The notes under the pieces were generated by a model, which saw only the letters and a list, made by a program, of their open reading frames with translations, made no database searches and had not been told where the DNA came from. A DNA stretch of 40,806 nucleotides from Ruegeria sp. HKCCD7303 (GTDB lineage: Bacteria > Pseudomonadota > Alphaproteobacteria > Rhodobacterales > Rhodobacteraceae), in assembly GCF_013111185.1 (NCBI RefSeq), contig NZ_WVRE01000014.1, positions 1-40,806 on the forward strand, read 5' to 3'. Shown piece by piece: positions 1-7,949 of the stretch. The position numbers were made by a program, and so were the translations under genes. Each line of letters opens with the position of its first letter. The first letter of the stretch is position 1.

Positions 1-1
1 C

Positions 2-196
2 CGCCAAGTGGCCTCTGCGCGGTTCGTTTACTGCGTGGTTAACCGGGCGGTGATCGATGAGGCGACGGTGGTTCGCCATCGCTGTCATAACGAGCGCTGC
101 GTCCGTCCTGAGCACCTGATTGAGGGGTCTGCGGCGGATAACAAGCGCGACGACTGGGACTTCTGGGCGAACGGCGTCGATCGAGACCTGCTATAA
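2..196 (+). CDS. HNH endonuclease, C-terminal part (cut by window edge)
   Basis: The reading frame is open to the left edge of the window, so the start is missing; 64 residues remain. The visible part contains the HNH_3-type pattern VRHRCHNERCVRPEHL followed by an asparagine and N-K-R-D, which matches the metal-binding half of HNH nucleases of the phage and homing-endonuclease kind. Such proteins cut or nick DNA and are common passengers of prophages and integrated elements. It lies just left of a 270-bp repeat and an integrase operon, which fits an accessory region. The family call is fairly secure; the target and whether it is active cannot be told from the fragment. Confidence 0.7.
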   Translation, partial: RQVASARFVYCVVNRAVIDEATVVRHRCHNERCVRPEHLIEGSAADNKRDDWDFWANGVDRDLL

Positions 197-335
197 CCGT
201 GGCATGGGCCTTCTACGACCTCTGAGCGCCCACCCTCAACACCCGTTACACCCGAAACCACTGGGGCATAAACGGGGGCATTTCTTGGAGGGTTTAGCCC
301 CAAGTGCCTAGTCTCGTTCCATGTTCTGATGAATT

Positions 336-602
336 GGCTGGGGTGGTAGGAAACCTTGCCCTCCGATGAAACCCAAGAGCTTTTCCCACTAGCCCGAGAA
401 ACTGGGGCGGTTTCGGGGGCATTCGCTAAGCTCTGCGACGGGCATTTCTGACCGCTAGACCGACCGTTGAAGGGACAGCTTACGAGACCGCTGACGACCC
501 GCTGACGATCGGTTCCGGGTGCTGAAGACTGGTCGCTGGTGCTGGCGGGTGGCGGAGCGGACGGTCAGGTTTAGTGCTGCGAAGGACTGTTGAGAGCCCA
601 AA
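336..602 (+). repeat. Left copy of a ~270-285 bp inverted repeat
   Basis: This stretch recurs in inverse orientation at 7484-7768. Long blocks are identical, for example the parts reading GCTGGGGTGGTAGGAA, CGAGAAACTGGGGCGG, AGCTCTGCGACGGGCATTTC and GAAGGACTGTTGAGAGCC. The right copy has extra bases around 7610-7680. No convincing gene lies within it. It holds a GC-rich hairpin (CCCGAGAAAC / GTTTCGGGG, about 393-420) and copies of GGGCATT at 416-423 and 440-446, with two similar copies just outside at 263 and 275. The rest of the 197-805 stretch shows no gene that I can support. Confidence 0.85.
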
Positions 603-805
603 TTCAAAACATGCCAACAGTCCCTTCGGGGGTGGCTGTTGACTTTTGTTTCGTCTCACATTGAGGTTTGACAGTGTTTATTTTACGTGCGTTTTAGGAA
701 CGCTCAGTTGGACAATCGGCAGTTCCGCCAATAGCCCTTCAGGGTTCCACGTCTTGACTGTCGCTACCGACCGGGTTGTTCTAAGCGACGTTATTTGTAG
801 CAAAA

Positions 806-1912
806 TTGTTGGATAAGCGATTGACTTTAAATCTTTACATCAACCCCGAGGGGTTTCCGGCACTGATTTCTGATCTCATAGTTACCCCGATTAAAGACGG
901 AATGACTCCAGAAGCTGGAACAGTGCTCACACCCTCAAATGTTTGGCCTGAAGAAATTGTTTCAGACAAACCCTATGCTGACTTTGTCGACAAATTGCTG
1001 ATCCTGGATGAACAATCTACAGCAACATTTGCAGCAACCGATGCGGCCAAAGTCATAGATTTCCTTCCAAACCTCGCAATTCGCATGAAACATCGTCCTG
1101 ACGACGTTCGTCCCATGAGGTTCGCTGGTGATCTTGCAGACCAGTACCTTGAAGAAAATGACTGCCCAGATGCGTTCAGGATGATGGGTGTTCGCCCCGC
1201 TATTGTGGAACAGCAGAAAGCTGTAAACTTGATCGCTCCAAAAGGGTCTAAAATTTTAAAAACTGGACGTTTCAACGACTGCTATGCACAAGGCACCGGC
1301 GCCAACGCAGCGTTACGCCTCCTGAAGAGATTTGATGCTCATCTGAGCACCGGCAGTTGGCCGGAAGATTCATTTGCGCACCTCATTGACTTCCTAGGAA
1401 TTCTGAATGCTGAAAAACTCTTCAATGAAGAAGCAGAAAGCCTGGCAGACACTTGGGGAGGGTACCTGCAATGTTCTTTCTATGATTTGGAGAAAAGTAC
1501 CGTACAGTACATTCCGTCCTGGGCGCACATTTCGCTCGGGTTCGACGCTAACGAGCAAAGAATAGGAATTCATCGGAAGCACGTTTTTTACAGTAGGGAC
1601 GTAAGTCAATACTGGTTGGGCGTTATGTTCCTGAATGAAAGGCGTCCAAAGTGCTTAACTTGGCCCATCAGAAACCTGTTCGATACAGAGGTGGATAATT
1701 CACCGCCGAATTGGGAAACGTATAGCCCTAAGTTCACAACGGTTTCAATTTTCGTGCAGAAAAATGGGCACGTGCTGGACCCACTTCACAAAACCCTAAC
1801 GCCAGACGAACACAAAGACCTCAGTTTTAGATTTGGAAAAGACCGGTTGGAAATGCGATTTTCTCAAGATCTTAAGACGAGCTTGATTGACTTGGTCCAA
1901 AAGGCAATCTGA
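806..1912 (+). CDS. Hypothetical protein, about 368 aa, unknown function
   Basis: A long open frame in AT-richer sequence than the core genes of this window, lying alone inside the inverted-repeat segment. I do not recognise the family. No signal peptide, membrane segment or classical nucleotide-binding motif is visible; the protein looks soluble, with an aromatic-rich middle part (residues about 215-290). The frame is open only from 785, and the first possible starts are TTG codons at 806 and 809 with no clear ribosome binding site. The first ATG is at 902 (residue 33), so the true N-terminus is uncertain. Base composition unlike the lysine cluster suggests transfer. It could be cargo of the neighbouring integrative element. 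Confidence 0.6.
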   Translation: MLDKRLTLNLYINPEGFPALISDLIVTPIKDGMTPEAGTVLTPSNVWPEEIVSDKPYADFVDKLLILDEQSTATFAATDAAKVIDFLPNLAIRMKHRPDDVRPMRFAGDLADQYLEENDCPDAFRMMGVRPAIVEQQKAVNLIAPKGSKILKTGRFNDCYAQGTGANAALRLLKRFDAHLSTGSWPEDSFAHLIDFLGILNAEKLFNEEAESLADTWGGYLQCSFYDLEKSTVQYIPSWAHISLGFDANEQRIGIHRKHVFYSRDVSQYWLGVMFLNERRPKCLTWPIRNLFDTEVDNSPPNWETYSPKFTTVSIFVQKNGHVLDPLHKTLTPDEHKDLSFRFGKDRLEMRFSQDLKTSLIDLVQKAI

Positions 1913-2076
1913 AACCAACAACGTAACCGCACAGCGACTCTCCAACGCTGCGGGATTGATCTAGCCCCACACAATCTCGGGTTGGAATCCGACGACGGCA
2001 ACTATGTCCGCAACTCAGCCATTCAGCCACCTTCAGCCAAGTCCGCTTCGGGAAAAAGAAAGGAAAGTGATACCCC

Positions 2077-2097
2077 GGCAGCCCACTAGGGGCCGCC
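2077..2097 (-). terminator. Possible terminator of the integrase operon
   Basis: On the minus strand a stem of eight pairs with one mismatch (GGCGGCCC / GGGCTGCC, five-base loop) is followed within about ten bases by the pyrimidine-rich run TTTCCTTTCTTTTTC. It lies just past the stop of the 58-aa gene that ends the integrase operon. The U-run is interrupted, so termination efficiency is uncertain. Confidence 0.4.
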
Positions 2098-2108
2098 GAG
2101 GGATAGAT

Positions 2109-2285
2109 CTACGAGGGTGGTCTTCGGTTGACGACATAGTCAGCCAGCCACTGCCAGTAGGCTTCTGCGTCCCGAAACCCCAGAGCCCGAGCAGCCATAT
2201 CTTCTGCTGCCTTACGGGTGCACCCGTCATCGAACTCGGCAATCGCTGCTCGTTCCTCGAAGGCGTCAATGTCAGGGAAGCTCAT
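2109..2285 (-). CDS. Small conserved protein (58 aa) coupled to the integrase
   Basis: This short gene starts at an ATG that overlaps the integrase stop in an ATGA arrangement, a strong sign of translational coupling. The product begins MSFPDIDAFEERAAIAEF and continues with an acidic/alanine-rich helical pattern ending in YVVNRRPPS. The AFEERAAIxEFDxG...A.AxAARxxGF pattern resembles small proteins I know next to integrases and relaxases of alphaproteobacterial mobile elements; their function is not established. It has no DNA-binding motif I can name, so calling it an excisionase would be a guess. The frame choice over the two overlapping alternatives rests on the coupling and on the family-like pattern. 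Confidence 0.65.
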   Translation of the reverse strand: MSFPDIDAFEERAAIAEFDDGCTRKAAEDMAARALGFRDAEAYWQWLADYVVNRRPPS

Positions 2286-3586
2286 GTCGACAGTCTTATC
2301 TGGTCAACGATGGACCGCCGTTGCTCGTCACTGATGCCAGCCGAGTAGATGCCATAGGTGATCCCGTTCTCCGACCGTGCCGATTGGTGACCGACCAGAG
2401 ATGCCGTGAAGTGTTCCGGAACACCTGTTCGCTCGCACTGGGTGATGAACCACTTGCGGGTCGAGTGAAACACCAGTCCCGGTCGCTCCAGACCCAGTCG
2501 CCGTCTCAGTCTCGCAAACCCCTTGGTGACGCGCGCCACGGTCAGGTCAGGGAACAGAGGGCCATGGCCAGGCAGTTGCCGGAACGTCTCGTCCAACACC
2601 GGGTGAACAGGAACCAGTCTCTCCGCTGCGTCGGTTTTCAGAAGCCGCAGTTCATTGGGTTGAACATGAACGAAGCAGCCGAGGTTGCCTTTGGTCAGGA
2701 GATCTTCCCGGAGCAGCCCAACCGCTTCCCCCGCTCGCATCCCTGTCAACAGGCAGGTCAGCAGAACCGGATGCAGTTCTCGGTCCTTGGCTCCCAGCAG
2801 CCGGGCCACCTCATCGTCAGTTAGGACGGCATAGGGTTGAGGACGTACTTTCCGGTCGAAGAGAACAGTTCGGAAGGGGTTAACCTCCAGATGCCCCTCA
2901 TAGACCACCCAGTCGAGGAAGTGATTGACCTGCGACCAGATACGTCGCTGGGTTCTGGCCGTAATAGTCACCGACCCACGAGACGAGTACGCGACTAACT
3001 GGTCCAGGGTCAGCCCTCTGGTCCGCTCAGACTTGCCAATCATCGAGGACAGTTGGGCTATCGCTGACAGGAACTCTCGCCCCTCCGTCCGCGTCAGACT
3101 GCAAACCGACTGGTCACCATATCGGCTCGTGAATAACCCCACGGAGTATCGGACCGATTTGAACCCACTGGGTCGCAGTGCATCACTACGCCGGGAGAGA
3201 TAGGCCAGGCTTAAATCACGAACCGGCACTTTCACCGGCGCAGATGGTCTTGTGAATTTAGACTGCTCCAGATTGCACCCAGAGTCCTCCAGAGTGGCCC
3301 GGAGACGGACGAGAGACGCCTCTGGCTGGTCAACCCAATCAGGAACGTCAGTGTTGGTCCCTGGGGCAGAGAGGGCTTCCTCTGCCTGCGACCGAACCTG
3401 TTCCACCAGCGTTTCAAACCGCGCATTGACTTCAGCGGCTCGGACGCGGGCGGTGTTACGATCCCCGGTCTTGAGGCTCTGCTTCAGCGCCTGAACGCCC
3501 AGCGCGAGAGCCACGTCAACGGGATAGTTGCGCCGATACAGCCACGTATGGCCCTTCAGATAGGCATAGCGAATGTGAGCAGACAT
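2282..3586 (-). CDS. int: Tyrosine recombinase / phage-type integrase
   Basis: A 434-aa site-specific recombinase. Residues 5-60 match the DUF6538 N-terminal part of rhodobacterial integrases (YLKGHTWLYRR ... LKTGDRNTARVRA). A SAM-like core-binding domain spans about 120-230 and the catalytic domain about 250-420. Visible catalytic residues are R284 (TGMRAGEA), K317, H374 and R377 (FHSTRKWF), H400 (LVGHQS) and a tyrosine at 411 or 414 (TYGIYSAG). The start is an ATG behind an excellent AGGAGG site. The length is normal and no lesion is visible, so it is probably functional. The gene follows two small genes (3826-3975 and 3624-3815) and is coupled to the 58-aa gene downstream. No clear attachment site abuts it; the inverted repeats around the segment may be related to its action. 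Confidence 0.93.
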   Translation of the reverse strand: MSAHIRYAYLKGHTWLYRRNYPVDVALALGVQALKQSLKTGDRNTARVRAAEVNARFETLVEQVRSQAEEALSAPGTNTDVPDWVDQPEASLVRLRATLEDSGCNLEQSKFTRPSAPVKVPVRDLSLAYLSRRSDALRPSGFKSVRYSVGLFTSRYGDQSVCSLTRTEGREFLSAIAQLSSMIGKSERTRGLTLDQLVAYSSRGSVTITARTQRRIWSQVNHFLDWVVYEGHLEVNPFRTVLFDRKVRPQPYAVLTDDEVARLLGAKDRELHPVLLTCLLTGMRAGEAVGLLREDLLTKGNLGCFVHVQPNELRLLKTDAAERLVPVHPVLDETFRQLPGHGPLFPDLTVARVTKGFARLRRRLGLERPGLVFHSTRKWFITQCERTGVPEHFTASLVGHQSARSENGITYGIYSAGISDEQRRSIVDQIRLST

Positions 3587-3623
3587 GGGCCTCCTCCTTT
3601 TCGGTTTAGAATTTGGGATTGGG

Positions 3624-3815
3624 TCAGTTGGTTGAGATGAGCCGAACGATCATCTCGAGGGCCGGTTCGCCGTAGGACCCAGCCAGAGGGCCAGTCACAG
3701 CAAAGCCCGTTACGCAGTCTTCGAACACCACTTCCACGCGGAACAGATGTTCAGGGACGTCATCAAAGGCGCGGATGATCACGACGTCACCGGGGTTCAG
3801 CTCCAGCTCAGTCAT
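3624..3815 (-). CDS. Small conserved protein upstream of the integrase (63 aa)
   Basis: A 63-residue acidic protein beginning MTELELNPGDVVIIRAFDDV and containing VFEDCVTGFAVTGPLAG. It is preceded by AGAGG seven bases before its ATG and lies 37 bases upstream of the integrase start on the same strand, so it is probably co-transcribed. The beta-rich pattern with a 'PGDVV' opening looks like a small domain that occurs beside integrases in alphaproteobacterial elements; no function is known to me. I see no transmembrane or HTH segment. Confidence 0.6.
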   Translation of the reverse strand: MTELELNPGDVVIIRAFDDVPEHLFRVEVVFEDCVTGFAVTGPLAGSYGEPALEMIVRLISTN

Positions 3816-3825
3816 CGTCGGACCT

Positions 3826-3975
3826 CTACGTCCAGAGGACCGCCAGCAGAACCAGCGCCGAGACAGCGGGGTGAGACCGAGAGACCACCCAGAGCATCGT
3901 CGTCAGGACAGCCTTGGGCGGTGGGCGCAAAAGAAAACCCCCGGCGAGAACGCCGAGGGCAGACAGGTACTTCAT
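3826..3975 (-). CDS. Possible 49-aa small membrane protein
   Basis: A short frame begins with ATG at 3975 behind AGGAG (spacing eight) and ends ten bases before the 63-aa gene. The product MKYLSALGVLAGGFLLRP... has two hydrophobic stretches (about residues 4-16 and 38-48) separated by a basic part. Against it, the coding sequence also forms an almost ideal minus-strand terminator at 3938-3959, so it may not be coding at all. Both readings are reported. Confidence 0.42.
   Translation of the reverse strand: MKYLSALGVLAGGFLLRPPPKAVLTTMLWVVSRSHPAVSALVLLAVLWT
3930..3959 (-). terminator. Terminator-like hairpin, minus strand
   Basis: On the minus strand CCC-T-CGGCG, loop TTCT, CGCCG-G-GGG is followed directly by TTTTCTTTT: a GC-rich stem of eight pairs plus a U-run. 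It lies about 250 bases after the stop of the sulfotransferase operon (4212) and upstream of the integrase. It could end that operon or act as an attenuator within the leader of the integrase operon. Confidence 0.6.
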
Positions 3976-4211
3976 GGATCAAACTCCTGCAGTTGCTTCT
4001 TTATTTAGATGCAGGGGTTCTCTCGTTTTCAGTGGGAGCGGACGTTCAGGTTTTCTGCGCGGATGGCGGGTTTGTGGACCTAACCGACTTTAAACCCGCG
4101 AGGCGCAACTTTTACTTTGGGTTTACGCCGCTAGCTAACAGTCAGAAATTGATTGTAACCTTCAATCGGCACTATTTTAGGAAAGTGTTAGCCTTCAGTT
4201 CCGGCGGTTGC

Positions 4212-5669
4212 TCACTTGAGAGCATAAAAGATGTCCCGGGCTTCTTGCAAGCGTTTGGGATCGAAGTTTCCAACCGTTGCTGCATCAGGCTTCGGAAGGA
4301 AATAGCGTTCGAATCTCTGGTGGGTACGCGACAGCCCTAACATGTCGTATAAGGCTTCCATCGTACGCTGAGGAGCAGCGCGCAGATCATCCTGAAATAA
4401 GAAAATACACTGATCTTTATGCTCTAGAAGCCCCCGAAACGCGCAAATCCAATAGTGCAGCCAATAGTCTGAATGATGCGTGCCTTCTTGCTCTGGCTCA
4501 AACCCGCGGAAAAAAAAGGGCTTATGCAAGTTGCCAAACTCGAAATGGCCAATATCGGACATGTATCGGGTCACAAAACTGTTTCTTGCCTGAAGCATGC
4601 TGAAATTGTTGTGCTGCCGCAGGAGTGACTCTGCATGGCATTCCGGTCGCCGCACTGGAACAACGATTCTGCAATCTGGAAAAGACTTGAGCAAATAGGA
4701 TACGCGGGCAATGTTTGCGTTGTTCTTAGAACAGTAAATCGTTTTCAGTACGTCTTTCGGCCCGGCCTGAATGTTCCGTGCCCTGATGATGCTACGCATG
4801 TGCTGCCGCAAAAACTGATCTGCCTCAGGGTCTGTATCGCACGTGCTCCAAAGGGGAATCGAAGTGCCCCTGTAGCGATCTGGCCAAAACGATTTCCAAA
4901 TGACTTCCTCGAACGCCTCGGGGCTATCAAGGTCGATCTCCAGCCCGTCGCCATGGGCGCGCTGCCTCCTCCGGACCCCCCGCTTCGGCCCGCCCGCGAT
5001 TTTGTTCCACAGAACAGGAGCCGTCAGAAATGGCATATCCCGATAGATATGCGTGGCCACTTCGGGCGCATCATGCAAAGCGTTGAGGACAGCGGTCGTC
5101 CCGCCTCGTGCCAGGGATGTCACAAAAACAGGTTGCGTGGCATCAGCAGTGGAAGATTGCCTCGCCATGCGATCTTCAAGCCGCGAGGCCAGTTTCAGTA
5201 TCGCCGGTCCTGAGAAGGCAAGGTTATGCACAAACTGGTCAACCGACGAGTATTGGCCGCCTTCAACATGTTCCTCCGTATCCGCGCGACGTAGCCGGCT
5301 GCCAATTTTGGCGCCTGCAAAAGCAAGGACCGATACCACGACGATGTAATCCAGACGAAGCATGACCCCAAGCACCGCCGCACCTGTTGCGATTCCGGAC
5401 CAGTCCGCCAGCGCAATCGGGAGACCCGCCGCCGTCAGAGCCAGCGCAATGCGCCACGTCAAGTTCAGCCCACCCACCAGCAGCTTCAGCCCTGCTTGCC
5501 TTGCGGCCGCTTCCTTGGCGTCGTCAGAAAGCTGGTTGTCAAATAGCGCGGTGACACCGGCCATACAGGTGCTCACGACGTGTTGGGCCGTCCCTGCGAT
5601 ATTTGTTTGCCACAGGGCCAGAATAAATCCGGCAACTGCCAAGAGCGAAACGGCTATCGCTGCTATCAT
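4212..5669 (-). CDS. Membrane-anchored sulfotransferase family protein
   Basis: A 485-aa protein predicted to transfer a sulfuryl group from PAPS. The N-terminal 130 residues contain about three or four hydrophobic segments (about 3-20, 72-88, 92-118), then a cytosolic-type sulfotransferase domain. The P-loop-like 5'-phosphosulfate site is VFVTSLARGGTTAVLNAL (about 181-198), and the 3'-phosphate region is SFPDCRIVVPVRRPECHAES. I chose the ATG at 5669 because it overlaps the stop of the upstream gene as ATGA; a TTG at 5720 would add 17 residues. It is the last gene of a three-gene minus-strand operon with a YIGPGAG small protein and an arylsulfotransferase-like protein. The acceptor is unknown; a lipid or surface polysaccharide is plausible for a membrane-anchored enzyme, as inference. 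Confidence 0.8.
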   Translation of the reverse strand: MIAAIAVSLLAVAGFILALWQTNIAGTAQHVVSTCMAGVTALFDNQLSDDAKEAAARQAGLKLLVGGLNLTWRIALALTAAGLPIALADWSGIATGAAVLGVMLRLDYIVVVSVLAFAGAKIGSRLRRADTEEHVEGGQYSSVDQFVHNLAFSGPAILKLASRLEDRMARQSSTADATQPVFVTSLARGGTTAVLNALHDAPEVATHIYRDMPFLTAPVLWNKIAGGPKRGVRRRQRAHGDGLEIDLDSPEAFEEVIWKSFWPDRYRGTSIPLWSTCDTDPEADQFLRQHMRSIIRARNIQAGPKDVLKTIYCSKNNANIARVSYLLKSFPDCRIVVPVRRPECHAESLLRQHNNFSMLQARNSFVTRYMSDIGHFEFGNLHKPFFFRGFEPEQEGTHHSDYWLHYWICAFRGLLEHKDQCIFLFQDDLRAAPQRTMEALYDMLGLSRTHQRFERYFLPKPDAATVGNFDPKRLQEARDIFYALK

Positions 5670-5923
5670 GGCGTCGGATCGTTTTCGGAACCAGCCTGAT
5701 TTTTCCGCCCCCCGATCCAACGTTTAAGCGGAAACCAGACCAGCCCGACAAGCAGAAACACAACACCAAGAATGACGGCAATCGTAACAGCAATCGCGCC
5801 CAACCCGGCACCCGGGCCGATATAGGCATGTGCCGGGCTGGCCAGCATCGCAAAGGCTATGCAGCAAACAAGCCACAACGGGATTAGACGACCTTTAAAC
5901 TTATGATTAGCAGGCTGGTTCAT
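5666..5923 (-). CDS. Small secreted/membrane protein with YIGPGAG motif
   Basis: An 85-aa protein with an N-terminal signal peptide (hydrophobic LIPLWLVCCIAFAMLASPAHA, cleavage likely after AHA). The mature part begins YIGPGAGLGAIAVTIAVI, followed by a second hydrophobic segment and a short basic tail (FPLKRWIGGRK). The AYIGPGAG start is a recurrent small-protein family found beside enzymes of surface modification; its role is unknown. The ATG at 5923 overlaps the preceding stop as TAATG, with GGAAGGA upstream, which favours it over two ATGs at 5932 and 5941. Its stop overlaps the start of the sulfotransferase gene, so the three genes are translationally coupled. Confidence 0.8.
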   Translation of the reverse strand: MNQPANHKFKGRLIPLWLVCCIAFAMLASPAHAYIGPGAGLGAIAVTIAVILGVVFLLVGLVWFPLKRWIGGRKNQAGSENDPTP

Positions 5924-7326
5924 TATGTGCATTCCTTCCAATCGACTTCAAAATACCCCGACGGATAGAGTTTCGAATTGGTGATCTCACCAACAAATTC
6001 ATCATTATATTCATTGACGTATTCCCAGATCACGTTGCCTGCTCTGTCCACTTCCAGAACACGCCCGGCATCAAATTCGGTAATCAGTACTCCTCCATTT
6101 TCCAGAATTTCATGCTGTCCTCGAACGACCGACAACATCTCCTGACCCGGCTTGCTTCCGAATACGATTTCCGTTTCCCGGCTCACCGGATCAATCGCAA
6201 TGATGTTGGTGTCGCGCGGCGCATCTACCCGTGTTTTTTCGGTCGCCGTATAAGAGGTCAGATATGCGTTGTTATTGAAGATCGAGATTTTTCCGTCAGG
6301 ACGGAATTCAGGGTCATGCTGCCGAACCCAGGGGCCGGTCTGGTGCCACTTAACTTTCCGGGTGTTTGCATCAACGACCATCACCAGATTAAGCCCTCGC
6401 ATCGAAAGCACCCAATCCCCAGCGTTAAACAGTGGGAATTTGTCGGCAAGTTCTGATGGCAACTCATCAATTTTGTTGGCGTGGACCAGTTCACTGCGGA
6501 TCACCCGCGTTGGCTTAATTTCCCTGCCATTGGCGGTCAGCAGTGCCGACAGGCCGCTATCGATGATCAAACCAGGTATTGAAATGCTTTCAAGAACCTG
6601 CCCCTGTTCATCAAGTTTCAGAATGACATCTTCCAGAATCGGCTCGCTTGTGGCCGGGGTCGAAAAGGGTGGAAAGCGATCGACAACTTCTGAGGCAATC
6701 CATTCGTCGCGACCAAGCGTCAGGTATCCACCATTTTCAGATCTGACCATTGAGTGGTGTGATTTCTCATTGAGCGTCCACAGAACATTTGAACATTGAT
6801 CCAGCTTAACCGCCCCGCAATACTCATAGCTAAAAACAAGCTCGCCTTTTTCGGTCAGCAATGCGCCATGAACATCGGTCAACAGAGGATTACTGAGCTG
6901 AGCACACGGACGGGTGGCGATTTCAGGAAAATGTTCAATGTAGTTCAGCGACCATTTGCGAATGACGTTGCCATTACGGTTCACCAGCCTGGCCTGGTTC
7001 TCGCCATCAAAGAAACCCATCAGCAGAATGCTGTCCTGATGTCCCGGTTTCGTATTGATCACGACGCCCTTGCCCTGTCCGCGTGCCGGCTGAAGGTGTT
7101 TATGGTACGCCCGCGCCTCGCGGGTCAGTGATTTGTCTACGACCAGAACTTTATATACCGATAGAAGTTGCGGCACCGGTGGCCAGTTCTTTCTTTGCGC
7201 AAATATCCCGAACAGAACCGACGAGAAAACAACAGTGAGGAACAGGCAAACCTGGAATAGTCGCTCGGGCAGCTTTTCAAAGTCAGTTCTTTTCTTGCGC
7301 GTTTTACCAATCAAAACCAAACTCAA
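5923..7326 (-). CDS. Arylsulfotransferase (ASST)-like protein
   Basis: A 467-aa protein with one N-terminal membrane segment (about 24-45) and a periplasmic beta-propeller-like domain. Features that recall the arylsulfotransferase / PQQ-like propeller families are DVHGALLTEKGELVFSYEYC, the histidine pair in KSHHSMVRSENGGYLTLG, repeated W(x)2-type blade ends and a C-terminal NVIWEYVNEYNDEF. True ASST enzymes move sulfate from phenolic esters to phenols in the periplasm without PAPS. The start is uncertain: the frame opens with TTG at 7326 and there is no ATG before the membrane segment, nor a good ribosome site. It is the first gene of the sulfotransferase operon. The family is fairly sure; catalytic activity is not. 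Confidence 0.72.
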   Translation of the reverse strand: MSLVLIGKTRKKRTDFEKLPERLFQVCLFLTVVFSSVLFGIFAQRKNWPPVPQLLSVYKVLVVDKSLTREARAYHKHLQPARGQGKGVVINTKPGHQDSILLMGFFDGENQARLVNRNGNVIRKWSLNYIEHFPEIATRPCAQLSNPLLTDVHGALLTEKGELVFSYEYCGAVKLDQCSNVLWTLNEKSHHSMVRSENGGYLTLGRDEWIASEVVDRFPPFSTPATSEPILEDVILKLDEQGQVLESISIPGLIIDSGLSALLTANGREIKPTRVIRSELVHANKIDELPSELADKFPLFNAGDWVLSMRGLNLVMVVDANTRKVKWHQTGPWVRQHDPEFRPDGKISIFNNNAYLTSYTATEKTRVDAPRDTNIIAIDPVSRETEIVFGSKPGQEMLSVVRGQHEILENGGVLITEFDAGRVLEVDRAGNVIWEYVNEYNDEFVGEITNSKLYPSGYFEVDWKECT

Positions 7327-7483
7327 AACTCATACATAGTATCGGACGCGCGAGTTCTCGATCTACTCGGGCAACGATGCTCACTATGCATTTCTCATCA
7401 TGAACGTGCGAAAAACATCCCGTTCATAATTCGTTAATTTTTGCCCTGTGCAGACGTTGGTGCGCGTTAAGGCATCAGTGATA

Positions 7484-7768
7484 TTGGGCTCTCAACAGTC
7501 CTTCGCAGCACTAAACCTGACCGTCCGCCCCGCCCCCCACCAGCACCAGCGACCAGTCTTCAGCCCCCGGAATCGATCGTCAGCGGGTCGTCAGCACCCA
7601 GTCAGCACTAGTAAACGAGTATGCCGGCGGTCAGAAATGCCCGTCGCAGAGCTTAGCGAATGCCCGTGCTCACTGTTACAAATGCCCCCGAAACCGCCCC
7701 AGTTTCTCGGGCTAGTTGGAAAAGTTGATAGGTTTCATCGGTCGGCAAGGGTTCCTACCACCCCAGCC
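7484..7768 (-). repeat. Right copy of the inverted repeat
   Basis: Reverse complement of the sequence at 336-602, with one extra insertion of about 20-25 bases and a diverged patch near 7610-7625. It carries three AATGCCC motifs (7636, 7659, 7681), the complement of the GGGCATT motif of the left copy. With its partner it encloses about 6.9 kb including the integrase and the sulfotransferase operon. No gene is supported in 7327-7949; a frame across the repeat is interpreted as chance. Confidence 0.85.
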
Positions 7769-7949
7769 ATAATAATTCTTTAATCACTTACTGAGAAATT
7801 GACCGCCGATTGTGGTTAAATTTCTGACGTTTAGAACTTAGCAACTAGAGCTAATATCCGAACGTCAAAGCAATAAGGTTGATTTCGGGCCGCACTCTCA
7901 GTTCGCGTTTCCGAAAGTACGCTTTGGTGGCCTCGGGAGAGGCTTTGTA

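Noticed and set aside
668..696. TTGACA with a possible -10 box 17 bases later, upstream of the gene at 806
   Set aside because: The -10 candidate (GTTTTA) is poor and the start codon lies more than 100 bases further, so I do not list it as a promoter.
1974..1992. tRNA T-arm-like sequence (CGGGTTGGAATCCG)
   Set aside because: The conserved C of TTC is a G, and no acceptor, anticodon or D arm can be folded around it.
7448..7783. 111-aa plus-strand frame across the right inverted repeat
   Set aside because: Proline- and serine-rich composition with no family pattern, and the reading frame is not kept in the left copy of the repeat.
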